Part shown: in pieces, positions 26,549 to 34,635 of the stretch
How the letters are laid out: each line of letters begins with the position of its first letter
Numbering within the stretch: the stretch's first letter is position 1
Assembly (NCBI RefSeq): GCF_001886815.1
Contig: NZ_CP018099.1
Location: 3,346,501 to 3,410,500 of the forward strand
Origin: Caldithrix abyssi DSM 13497
GTDB taxonomy: Bacteria > Calditrichota > Calditrichia > Calditrichales > Calditrichaceae
Direction: 5' to 3'
Length of the DNA: 64,000 bases
Made by a program: the position numbers and the translations under genes
Notes under the pieces: generated by a model
Database searches by the model: none
Told to the model about the DNA's origin: nothing
The model's input: only the letters and a program-made list of their open reading frames with translations

Positions 26549-29360
26549 GTCTTAATCCCTTCAAGCAGGTCATTCCTTTTCTACAAAAGGATCGGAACCG
26601 ATTAAAACCAAAATCGGTTTCGATTTCGTCTTAATCCCTTCAAGCAGGTCATTCCTTTTCTACTTGTGCGTAGTTAAACAAAAAAGGAGGAGAAAAAATG
26701 AAAAAGTCTTAATCCCTTCAAGCAGGTCATTCCTTTTCTACATGGCTTTACGTCGGCTATTGGCCACGTTGACACTGCGTCTTAATCCCTTCAAGCAGGT
26801 CATTCCTTTTCTACCAATTTGCTACTGACGAGGAAATTAAAAGAGGCCTTGCTATGGTCTTAATCCCTTCAAGCAGGTCATTCCTTTTCTACGTGTCTGG
26901 TTTTTCTTAAGTGATGAAACATATCGTGGGGTTAGTCTTAATCCCTTCAAGCAGGTCATTCCTTTTCTACCCGGCTTGCCGAAGCGGTCGATTTTAACCC
27001 TATCAAAGCAGTCTTAATCCCTTCAAGCAGGTCATTCCTTTTCTACCCTATTATGTTTATATTGTGTTATCCCCAATCCCACTTCTGAGTCTTAATCCCT
27101 TCAAGCAGGTCATTCCTTTTTTACTATTATCCGGCCCAGCGCCTCAGCCCGGACCGTGAGTGGTTCAGTCTTAATCCCTTCAAGCAGGTCATTCCTTTTC
27201 TACCTAAAACATGCTCACGAGATTGTTAGAGTTACAGAACATAGAGGTCTTAATCCCTTCAAGCAGGTCATTCCTTTTCTACGTCTTCTATTTCGGGGAA
27301 CTATTCCCCGATTGGGAAGACCTGTCTTAATCCCTTCAAGCAGGTCATTCCTTTTCTACACGTCAACCAAAAGGAGGTTTATTATGGATAAATTTATAGG
27401 TATTGTCTTAATCCCTTCAAGCAGGTCATTCCTTTTCTACGGGTCTTCTATTTCGGGGAACTATTCCCCGATTGGGAAGACCTGTCTTAATCCCTTCAAG
27501 CAGGTCATTCCTTTTCTACGAATTTTAACCTTGAGGAGAAAAGTCATGGAAAAAGTAATCGTGTCTTAATCCCTTCAAGCAGGTCATTCCTTTTCTACGT
27601 ACGGACGGATCAATGATTATTTATTCTTAAAATTGGTCTTAATCCCTTCAAGCAGGTCATTCCTTTTCTACAGTACTTAGTGCTCAAGACCTATCCAAAG
27701 CATCAGCTGATTAGTCTTAATCCCTTCAAGCAGGTCATTCCTTTTCTACTGAATAAAGGAGCGACGAAATGAATACTATATATGATGGTCTTAATCCCTT
27801 CAAGCAGGTCATTCCTTTTCTACTGGATTCCTAAGAAGGCGATTGAGTCTATCCAAGAGACTGGTCTTAATCCCTTCAAGCAGGTCATTCCTTTTCTACA
27901 ATTATTACCATTGTAAAAGGAGGCAAAAACGGATTACATGTCTTAATCCCTTCAAGCAGGTCATTCCTTTTCTACTGTTAGATCAAATCAAAAGAAGAGT
28001 AGAAAAAGGAAAATGGGTCTTAATCCCTTCAAGCAGGTCATTCCTTTTCTACTCCGGAAACCAGTCAGTCGCCATATAAAGCCCCAGCAGCCGTCTTAAT
28101 CCCTTCAAGCAGGTCATTCCTTTTCTACAAAAGGAAAATGGTGGGACACCGTAATATTCTACAGCGGTGAGTCTTAATCCCTTCAAGCAGGTCATTCCTT
28201 TTCTACTATAGTGAAGAAAATGAATAAAGGAGCGACGAAATGAATACTAGTCTTAATCCCTTCAAGCAGGTCATTCCTTTTCTACTTTGAATCCGTTCTT
28301 AGACTTATTAATAAAATGATAATAGGTCTTAATCCCTTCAAGCAGGTCATTCCTTTTCTACCAGTTAGAATTATTGCAAAAAGGAGATCTTAATGGTAGG
28401 TCTTAATCCCTTCAAGCAGGTCATTCCTTTTCTACTGGCTTTACGTCCGTCGTAGAGCCTTCCCTTCTTTATCCTCGTCTTAATCCCTTCAAGCAGGTCA
28501 TTCCTTTTCTACTCTACAGCGGTGATCCTAAGGTGTTTAATCCAGAAACTCAGTCTTAATCCCTTCAAGCAGGTCATTCCTTTTCTACTTAAAAGAAAAG
28601 GAGTAAAAGATGTTAGATCAAATCAAAAGGTCTTAATCCCTTCAAGCAGGTCATTCCTTTTCTACACAGAGAAAAATGCCGAAGCATTACGCAAGCTGGT
28701 TAAAAGGTCTTAATCCCTTCAAGCAGGTCATTCCTTTTCTACACGGTTATTAGTGGAAACTCAATTACTGCATGCAGAGAGGGAAGTCTTAATCCCTTCA
28801 AGCAGGTCATTCCTTTTCTACAAGGCAGCAATTTATGCTCGCAATGAGTTCGGAATGCGAAGCGGTCTTAATCCCTTCAAGCAGGTCATTCCTTTTCTAC
28901 AAAAATAATTTACAAAGAATTTGAAAAGGGGGGAAAGTCTTAATCCCTTCAAGCAGGTCATTCCTTTTCTACTAAGTTCTGCCCAGAGTGCGGAGAACCA
29001 CTGGCTTTTCACGGTCTTAATCCCTTCAAGCAGGTCATTCCTTTTCTACTATGTACTACTTAGTTTGTCTTTTTGTAGGCTTTCTTTTCGGTCTTAATCC
29101 CTTCAAGCAGGTCATTCCTTTTCTACTGCCGCAGTATAGCATTTAAAACCGCTTGGCATTCTGAAAAATGTCTTAATCCCTTCAAGCAGGTCATTCCTTT
29201 TCTACAAAGGTAACAAATTAGTTACTTACGCAGGGCTTTACCAGAGTCTTAATCCCTTCAAGCAGGTCATTCCTTTTCTACATTTTGGGAAGAAATAGAC
29301 GATAACGAGCTCCCCAATTCCGGCGTCTTAATCCCTTCAAGCAGGTCATTCCTTTTCTAC
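26549..29360 (-). CRISPR. CRISPR array, 37 repeats of 36 bp and 36 spacers (type III-A associated)
   Basis: On the plus strand each repeat begins GTCTTAATCCC and ends TTCCTTTTCTAC. Thirty-six copies are identical; the one at 27089 has TTTTTTAC at its end. Spacers run 36-45 bp. Read on the minus strand the repeat ends in GGGATTAAGAC, giving the handle ATTAAGAC, close to the ATTGAAAC-like handle of many type III and I crRNAs. With the leader next to cas2, transcription is inferred to be on the minus strand from about 29.4 kb leftward. On the plus strand most spacers read as sense coding sequence and several as ribosome-binding site plus ATG. Several spacers overlap each other. Confidence 0.98.
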
Positions 29361-29625
29361 TCCGGCAGCCGCCAACCCGCTCATATCAGGGATTGACATA
29401 GCCTCGTACGCGAACCTTCTTTCTTTTCTCGTATCTTTTTATCCTATCCCCGCTCCACCTTCGCTTTTCTCAAAGCTACTCCCTTGTTTTCAAAGAACTT
29501 ACAAAGCCTGCGCGAACCCCCTGCTAAATAGGCGCTTTTTACCTGTTACGCCCGGTTCGCGCAAATCTACTTTGATCTGTTTGCATAGCGCTTAAAGGCC
29601 TATGCCTTACGCAATGGAGCTCACT
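29361..29625 (-). promoter_or_regulatory. Probable CRISPR leader
   Basis: This 265-bp non-coding stretch joins the last cas gene to the array. It holds CGCGAACC three times: at 29409-29416 and 29510-29518 in one orientation and inverted at 29554-29562, so the last two can pair. Its AT-rich tracts and its place beside cas2 fit a leader. A clear -35/-10 pair for the array was not identified. Confidence 0.6.
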
Positions 29626-29907
29626 TCAATAAATATAGTATTCCTCGTTCGGTTCCTCGTCGTAACGTCCCTTACCGTATTTCTCTCGCTTCTGCCAGTC
29701 TGCCTCGCACAAATTAAAATAAACCACATAATCCTCATCCGCAATTATTTTTTGTATCTCTTTACGCAATTTCGAAATCTGTTCCGCCTCCACCTCCAGC
29801 TCAAATACCGATTTCTGCGCCCGCGTGCCGTAATTTTGTATCGTTTTTGCTACACGCCGCAAACGCTTTGCATCGCGTATGTCGTATAGTACCAGCCAAT
29901 GACTCAT
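29626..29907 (-). CDS. cas2: CRISPR-associated Cas2 (first of two by position)
   Basis: The protein has 93 residues with the Cas2 ferredoxin-like fold: WLVLYDIRDAKRLRRVAK at the N-terminus with the conserved Asp (D9), QKSVFELEVEAEQISKLRKEI in the middle and DYVVYFNLC near the end. It forms the dimer around which Cas1 assembles to capture and integrate spacers. The ATG overlaps the stop of the second cas2 by four bases (ATGA), so the two are translationally coupled. It is the last gene of the operon, next to the leader. The C-terminal tail is acidic and Tyr-rich. Confidence 0.9.
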   Translation of the reverse strand: MSHWLVLYDIRDAKRLRRVAKTIQNYGTRAQKSVFELEVEAEQISKLRKEIQKIIADEDYVVYFNLCEADWQKREKYGKGRYDEEPNEEYYIY

Positions 29908-30179
29908 AATATCTCAAAAGGCTCCAATTTTAATAGTTCGCCGTTCCCGTCGCTTAAAGGATGCTGCGCGCATTTATCGCACAACGGATAAATGAAAAAG
30001 GCGTCCTCTTTTTCGTCGATCAGCTTGCGCACCTCGCGCCGAATGTGTGCCATGCGCTGCGCATCCACGTCGCATTGAAAAAACGATTTTTGCACGCGCA
30101 AACCCTGGTCCTCCAAAAACCTGGCCACGCGCTGCAATCGCTTTCTTTCCGCAATATCGTAACACACCAGATAGATCAT
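29904..30179 (-). CDS. cas2: CRISPR-associated Cas2 (second paralogue)
   Basis: The protein has 91 residues and is clearly a second Cas2: MIYLVCYDIAERKRLQRVAR carries the conserved Asp (D8), followed by QKSFFQCDVDAQRMAHIRRE and FFIYPLC. It differs from the neighbouring Cas2 at most positions, so it is not a recent duplicate. Its tail contains CDKC. Four-base overlaps join it to cas1 upstream and cas2 downstream. Two tandem cas2 genes with one cas1 could give homodimers of each or a heterodimer in the adaptation complex. Confidence 0.9.
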   Translation of the reverse strand: MIYLVCYDIAERKRLQRVARFLEDQGLRVQKSFFQCDVDAQRMAHIRREVRKLIDEKEDAFFIYPLCDKCAQHPLSDGNGELLKLEPFEIL

Positions 30180-31258
30180 CGTATGCCAAATGGTTGGTAA
30201 TACTGCTCTTCCCCGCTAATCACGCGCCGTAAATGACGCGCCTGATATCGAATGATCTGCTTGTAACTCATCCGCCGCTCGGCCCAGGGATGCATGATCT
30301 CTGTTTCCAGACGCTTCTCAAAATGCGTAATCACCCTGGTCAATCCTTTTTTGGTCAGCAAAATTCCCACGCTACTGCGCGGCAAAATCTGCGGCTCGTC
30401 GCCCTCTTTTACGATCTCCATCTCCAGCGGAAACTCGTCGTCGTCGCTCCGGAAATTCACCTCCCGAAAATCATCCTCGTCCAGAATCCCCAGGTTAAAA
30501 AGCGACGCGGTTAACATGTCCGACAACGGTACGCGAAACTCTTCCATCATGTCGAAAGCAAGCCCCACTTTGCCGTAATTGAGCGCGTGAAAAAAACTGG
30601 CGTAAGGATCCAGCCCCTCCGTTTCAAGCGCCGCTTCCACGCGGTTTTTGATCAGCGTGTACAAAAAGCTCAATACCGCATTCACATTGCTTTTTGGCGG
30701 ATTCATGGAACGACCGGGAAAATCGGCCCAGTCAACCAAAAAAGCGTATTTGTAAATAGAAAAATAGAGCCGGGCCGCGCTACCCTCCAATCCGCGCAAA
30801 CGTTCTTTACTATCCGCTTCCTGAACTTTTTTTAGCAGATCGTTCATCTGACCGATAGCCTGAGTAACCTCCGCCGCCTTGCGCTCGCGACGGATGCGCT
30901 GGGCAAAAACCAGTTGATTGCGAATCTTGCCCCCGGCAATGGCCCGCGCCATCTGCAAGCTAAATTTCTCGTCGTCCAGCAAACGGAACTGACGCAATCT
31001 TAAAAAGATATTCTTACCCCGGTTAAAGGTAATCTTTCCGTTGAATTTGCCGTTCTTGTTCAAAAACACCGTATCTATCTGATGGTGCATCAACAGTTTT
31101 AAGGCCGGGGTAGTAATGTCGATATTGCCGATCAAAACCAGTTGGTCCGTGCGGAAAGGGAAAATCACCCGTTGCGTGTTGTCCTCGTACTTCAACACCA
31201 GGGTTTGCCCGCTTTTGGTCAACCGCGCCCGATCGGCCGCTACATACACGGTGGACAT
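30176..31258 (-). CDS. cas1: CRISPR-associated integrase Cas1
   Basis: The protein has about 360 residues. A beta-rich N-terminal part (VYVAADRARLTKSGQTLVLK; LVLIGNIDITTPALKLLMHH) precedes the helical catalytic domain. The metal-binding residues are visible: Glu in RGLEGSAARLYF, His in ASFFHALNYGKVGLAFD, and Asp/Glu in FDMMEEFRVP. There is no reverse-transcriptase fusion. The ATG at 31258 is eight bases after CGAGG. An in-frame ATG at 31264 is too close to that site. It integrates spacers together with Cas2 and is the only cas1 in the window. Confidence 0.93.
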   Translation of the reverse strand: MSTVYVAADRARLTKSGQTLVLKYEDNTQRVIFPFRTDQLVLIGNIDITTPALKLLMHHQIDTVFLNKNGKFNGKITFNRGKNIFLRLRQFRLLDDEKFSLQMARAIAGGKIRNQLVFAQRIRRERKAAEVTQAIGQMNDLLKKVQEADSKERLRGLEGSAARLYFSIYKYAFLVDWADFPGRSMNPPKSNVNAVLSFLYTLIKNRVEAALETEGLDPYASFFHALNYGKVGLAFDMMEEFRVPLSDMLTASLFNLGILDEDDFREVNFRSDDDEFPLEMEIVKEGDEPQILPRSSVGILLTKKGLTRVITHFEKRLETEIMHPWAERRMSYKQIIRYQARHLRRVISGEEQYYQPFGIR

Positions 31259-31289
31259 AACCATACCTCGCTTGATGATACCATTTTTT

Positions 31290-32444
31290 TTAAACCGCCC
31301 TAACTGCTTTCACCGTTATGGTGGCCCAGCCCGGCGGCACACTCGGCAGATCGTTTTGTACGACTAAACGCCGCGTTTTCGGAAAATCCTCCGCCTCTCC
31401 TTTTCCCAGATTGTAAATACGGCGCACCATTTCCTTTTGTGCGGGCGTCAACCAGTCGCCGGTCATAAAGCGCCAGCCGCCGCCCCAGCTCAAACGAACC
31501 AGATACTCGTTTTCGGCAAATTTTCTTTCCAGAATGGAGCGTTCGTAAAACCGTTTCACTTCCCTGAACTCCATTTCCTCAAAAAAGTCCTTTTCGCCTT
31601 CCGCTAACTTCAAAAAATGGGCGTGCACCCGCGGCCAGAACTCATCCGCCGAAGGTAAAGAAAAGGGCGTGGGCTTAAATTTTTCGTGCTCCAGCAAAAA
31701 GCGGTCTAAAACAACCCTCGTTGTTTGCGACAAAGCGTCCGCGCCCAGCGCCTCCAGCACAATAGAAGTGGCCTGCCGCGCCCGCTCGCGCGACAAATTT
31801 TTACGCTCTTTGCCCAGCAGTTTAAAAGCGTAACCCTGGCGCGTGCGCGTTAAAATCTTAACCTGAAAAAGAGCCAGCTCTTCCTTTTCAAAAGCCGCAT
31901 CCTCCACCTGCAGGGCGCGCAGCCAGTCGTTCTGAGGATGGTCGCCAAACAAATATTTTTCCACCTTTTGCGCCGCGTATTTATCCCTAACCTCTCTGCT
32001 CTGCGGTAAAAGGCGATCGATCTGCCTGGCGTCCGGCGCCTGCTCCAGCAAATAGCCCCACAGGGCGGTGCGCAGCGCGCCTTTAATCGAGCTGCCGGGA
32101 ATCAGCGGAACGCCCAGCCCGCTGCGCAACTGACTTTTGATCTCATTTATATTAATAGAATCCACAGGCAACCGGTAGCGCACAAATTCATTGCTCTGCC
32201 AGCCCACCCTGCGGAAAAATTTGTACAACGACGGACCTTCCGTTTGCAGCTCTTTGAAATAGGCGTCTTTAATCGACGGATCGGCCTGTTCGATCTTCTT
32301 TTGCAGGCGGTGGCTATCGTAAACGGTTAGCAGGTTTTGAAATATTTCGAAATCGGCGTTGCGCAGGTAGTTCTTTCCGCTACCCACATGCACGGGTGTC
32401 AGGGTTTTTAGGCGACAGTCAAAAACGATTTTAGTGGAATTCAT
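31290..32444 (-). CDS. csm5: Type III-A RAMP protein Csm5
   Basis: The protein has 384 residues and RAMP features: LKTLTPVHVGSGKNYLR near the N-terminus, VPLIPGSSIKGALRTALWGYL (glycine-rich loop, about 125-145) and further RAMP-like strands at the C-terminus. Csm5 caps the 3'-end side of the crRNA in the Csm complex and helps recruit maturation nucleases. The gene follows csm4 with an ATGA overlap and has AAAGGAGG upstream. Some 25-30 bp separate it from cas1, so effector and adaptation genes are probably one transcript. Confidence 0.87.
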   Translation of the reverse strand: MNSTKIVFDCRLKTLTPVHVGSGKNYLRNADFEIFQNLLTVYDSHRLQKKIEQADPSIKDAYFKELQTEGPSLYKFFRRVGWQSNEFVRYRLPVDSININEIKSQLRSGLGVPLIPGSSIKGALRTALWGYLLEQAPDARQIDRLLPQSREVRDKYAAQKVEKYLFGDHPQNDWLRALQVEDAAFEKEELALFQVKILTRTRQGYAFKLLGKERKNLSRERARQATSIVLEALGADALSQTTRVVLDRFLLEHEKFKPTPFSLPSADEFWPRVHAHFLKLAEGEKDFFEEMEFREVKRFYERSILERKFAENEYLVRLSWGGGWRFMTGDWLTPAQKEMVRRIYNLGKGEAEDFPKTRRLVVQNDLPSVPPGWATITVKAVRAV

Positions 32445-33460
32445 GGCGCCTCCTTTGCAATGATGGTGGGAATATCAAAGGCCCGGCCGTAGCGGTAAAC
32501 GTTAAACGGCACGTCCGGCAGCGCGTCTTTTTGCAAAACCACAGGATTCGTTCCAGGAAAGCGCATCGCGCCCGCAGGCCGTTTAAAAAGCGAGCCCTCG
32601 CCAAACATCAGCGTCTGGCCTAGCCGTTTTCCGCGCGCCTGAAAATGGGCGGCGTATCCTTTGCGACGCGCCAGCTTAAAACGCGCGCCGGACTCCAACA
32701 GTTCTTCCACTTCCGTCGGTTGCGGAAAGTAAAGCGACAGGGTGGTAAAAAAGGCGCTTTGCTGCGGCGCGTCCAGTTCCATTTCAGCGCTTTCAAAACG
32801 GAAAAAGCCGCGCCCCACCGTACGATCGGAGCCCAGGCCTTCGTCGGCTAAAAGACGCAACGCCGCTTCAAAATGGCGTCGGGCGCGCTCGTCTTTAAAT
32901 TCGGCCAGAAAAAAGAGGCCGGCCCCTTTAGCAAAGGTCATTTGCGAAAAGTAGAAAATTTGCCCCTCTGCGCCGCTGCCCGTAAAGCGGTCCACCGTCA
33001 CGCGCGGCCGTTCGTAAATGCCAAACAAGGGGCCTTTTTGCAGTCCGTCAATCTCTTCCAGCGTTAAAAACTCTCGCTGCGTAGCGTAAAAATGCAGTTC
33101 TTTTAGCGCCGGCTGCCGCCCGTTGATCAGGGCCTCAAACAACTTTTGATCCACATATTTAATCTTTTTAAGATCTTTCAAGCGCCCCGGCTGCGTTTCA
33201 TCCAGACCATCCAGCAAATAATCCAGCGCGCCCAGAGGCGGCGGAAAAAAAAGACGCTCCTTAAAAAAGGGAAAGGCCGAGCTAAGGTAAAAGGGCAAAT
33301 CGTCAAAATCGAACGGCAGCCCCAGGGTAAAGTGCGCGCTAACCAGCGCCCCCCAAAGGGTGTCCGATGGCACGTAGGGCACCAGTTTTTCGGCGCCGAT
33401 GCCCTCTTCGCCAATGCGCAGCGGCGTTTCAAAGGTTAAACGAAAAATGGCGTAGTTCAT
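32441..33460 (-). CDS. csm4: Type III-A RAMP protein Csm4
   Basis: The protein has 339 residues. The N-terminus FRLTFETPLRIGEEGIG and VPYVPSDTLWGALVSAHFTLG are the Csm4-type RAMP opening. VGRGFFRFESAEM and DEGLGSDRTVGRGFF form the glycine-rich loop in the second half. Csm4 binds the crRNA 5' handle and sits beside Cas10. It overlaps csm5 by four bases and lies three bases after csm3. The order csm2-csm3-csm4-csm5 is canonical. Confidence 0.87.
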   Translation of the reverse strand: MNYAIFRLTFETPLRIGEEGIGAEKLVPYVPSDTLWGALVSAHFTLGLPFDFDDLPFYLSSAFPFFKERLFFPPPLGALDYLLDGLDETQPGRLKDLKKIKYVDQKLFEALINGRQPALKELHFYATQREFLTLEEIDGLQKGPLFGIYERPRVTVDRFTGSGAEGQIFYFSQMTFAKGAGLFFLAEFKDERARRHFEAALRLLADEGLGSDRTVGRGFFRFESAEMELDAPQQSAFFTTLSLYFPQPTEVEELLESGARFKLARRKGYAAHFQARGKRLGQTLMFGEGSLFKRPAGAMRFPGTNPVVLQKDALPDVPFNVYRYGRAFDIPTIIAKEAP

Positions 33461-33463
33461 GGT

Positions 33464-34189
33464 CTATTCTCCCTTTAATTCTGCGGGAACCTCAAAGTCC
33501 ATCTCTTTTTCCGTTCCGTTTTCCAGATAGGCTTTCCTATCTTTGTAGGTCAACTGCCGCACCGTAAAACACACCTTGCCGTAACCGCGCGTGCCGTTTC
33601 CGCCCAGGTAATCGTCCTGCACCAGCTTTAAGGCGTCAAACACCGTGTTTAACAATTCCTCCTCGTCGTCTTCTTCGTACACATTGACCACCATTTCCAT
33701 CTCAAACAGCGCACCGGCCGGCACGCGTTCGATCTGGCGCGGATTAGCTTTGGAAGTCAGGCGATCGATGGTCACCTCGGTTTTGATCTCGGTAAAGGGC
33801 ATGTCGGTGTTTTCGGCATCGGCCAGCGCGTCGGCATTGCTCAGATGCGCGTCGCGCACAATCAAACGCGTAGGCGTCGATTCCGTTTCCTTATCAGCCG
33901 AAACGCCAAACACCTTTCCAATGCGATGATTCACGTCTTTGCTCGGTAAATAATCGCCGTTTTTGATGTAGAACTGGCCTTCCAGCTTTTCCAGCAGGGA
34001 GCGCATTTTGCCTTTTAATGAAGAGCCGGGAATGTACGGTTCGTTGCTAATTGGATCGCGAATCACCACCGAATCCGCCCCGCCAATGGACATACCTAAC
34101 GAAGAACCGCCAATGTGCAAACCGGTGCGGGCTTGAATTTCGCCGCGAATAAAGATCTTTTTGCTTAAAATTGCTTTGTTTTCAGCCAT
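33464..34189 (-). CDS. csm3: Type III-A backbone RAMP and target-RNA nuclease Csm3
   Basis: The protein has 241 residues. TGLHIGGSSLGMSIGGADSVV aligns with the Csm3 start, and D39 in GGAD corresponds to the catalytic Asp (D33 in Streptococcus thermophilus) that cuts target RNA every six nucleotides. YIPGSSLKGKMRSLLEKL and YLGGNGTRGYGKVCF are the RAMP glycine loops. Several copies coat the crRNA. The catalytic Asp is kept, so the complex should slice RNA. AAAGGAGA precedes the ATG. Confidence 0.95.
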   Translation of the reverse strand: MAENKAILSKKIFIRGEIQARTGLHIGGSSLGMSIGGADSVVIRDPISNEPYIPGSSLKGKMRSLLEKLEGQFYIKNGDYLPSKDVNHRIGKVFGVSADKETESTPTRLIVRDAHLSNADALADAENTDMPFTEIKTEVTIDRLTSKANPRQIERVPAGALFEMEMVVNVYEEDDEEELLNTVFDALKLVQDDYLGGNGTRGYGKVCFTVRQLTYKDRKAYLENGTEKEMDFEVPAELKGE

Positions 34190-34232
34190 GGTCTTTATCT
34201 CCTTTATGGTTTGGATTTTTATTTTTTATCGA

Positions 34233-34619
34233 TTAATTTCCGCCGTGCGCGCGGTGATAGGCCAGAATGGCTTCCACAATACGACAAAAGTTTTTAAAGT
34301 AATGCTCTTGCTTATCTTCTTCGGCGTTCATAATAAAATCAAGGCATTGATCCATCACCTTTTTAAACTCGCCGTAACCTCTGGAGCCCTGACGGGCCTG
34401 TCCATACGCCAGCAAAGGTTTAAGCATGTAAAATTTTGTTTTGGTATTCTTAAAACCTTTCATCTCAATTGTTTTAAGGGTGCTGTAAAAATTTCTGAAC
34501 TGAGAACTAGTTAAGCGGCCGTTTTTCAGAACGCGTCCGAATTGATTCGCAAAATCCACAAATTCTTTACTGGCGCCGCCAATTTTAATCCAATCGGTTT
34601 TAAATGTTAATGGCTCCAT
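34233..34619 (-). CDS. csm2: Type III-A small subunit Csm2
   Basis: The protein has 128 residues, all-helical and basic: FANQFGRVLKNGRLTSSQFRNFY is the typical Csm2 core, with KTKFYMLKPLLAYGQARQG and VEAILAYHRAH following. It forms the inner filament that supports the crRNA-target duplex. It lies between cas10 (16 bp) and csm3 (43 bp). AGGAGG precedes the ATG. Confidence 0.9.
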   Translation of the reverse strand: MEPLTFKTDWIKIGGASKEFVDFANQFGRVLKNGRLTSSQFRNFYSTLKTIEMKGFKNTKTKFYMLKPLLAYGQARQGSRGYGEFKKVMDQCLDFIMNAEEDKQEHYFKNFCRIVEAILAYHRAHGGN

Positions 34620-34635
34620 AATTCCTCCTGCTGTT

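Noticed and set aside
26270-28713. Plus-strand open frames in and beside the CRISPR array repeating LIPSSRSFLFY or NPFKQVIPFL
   Set aside because: These are translations of the CRISPR repeat itself and of flanking tandem repeats, not genes.
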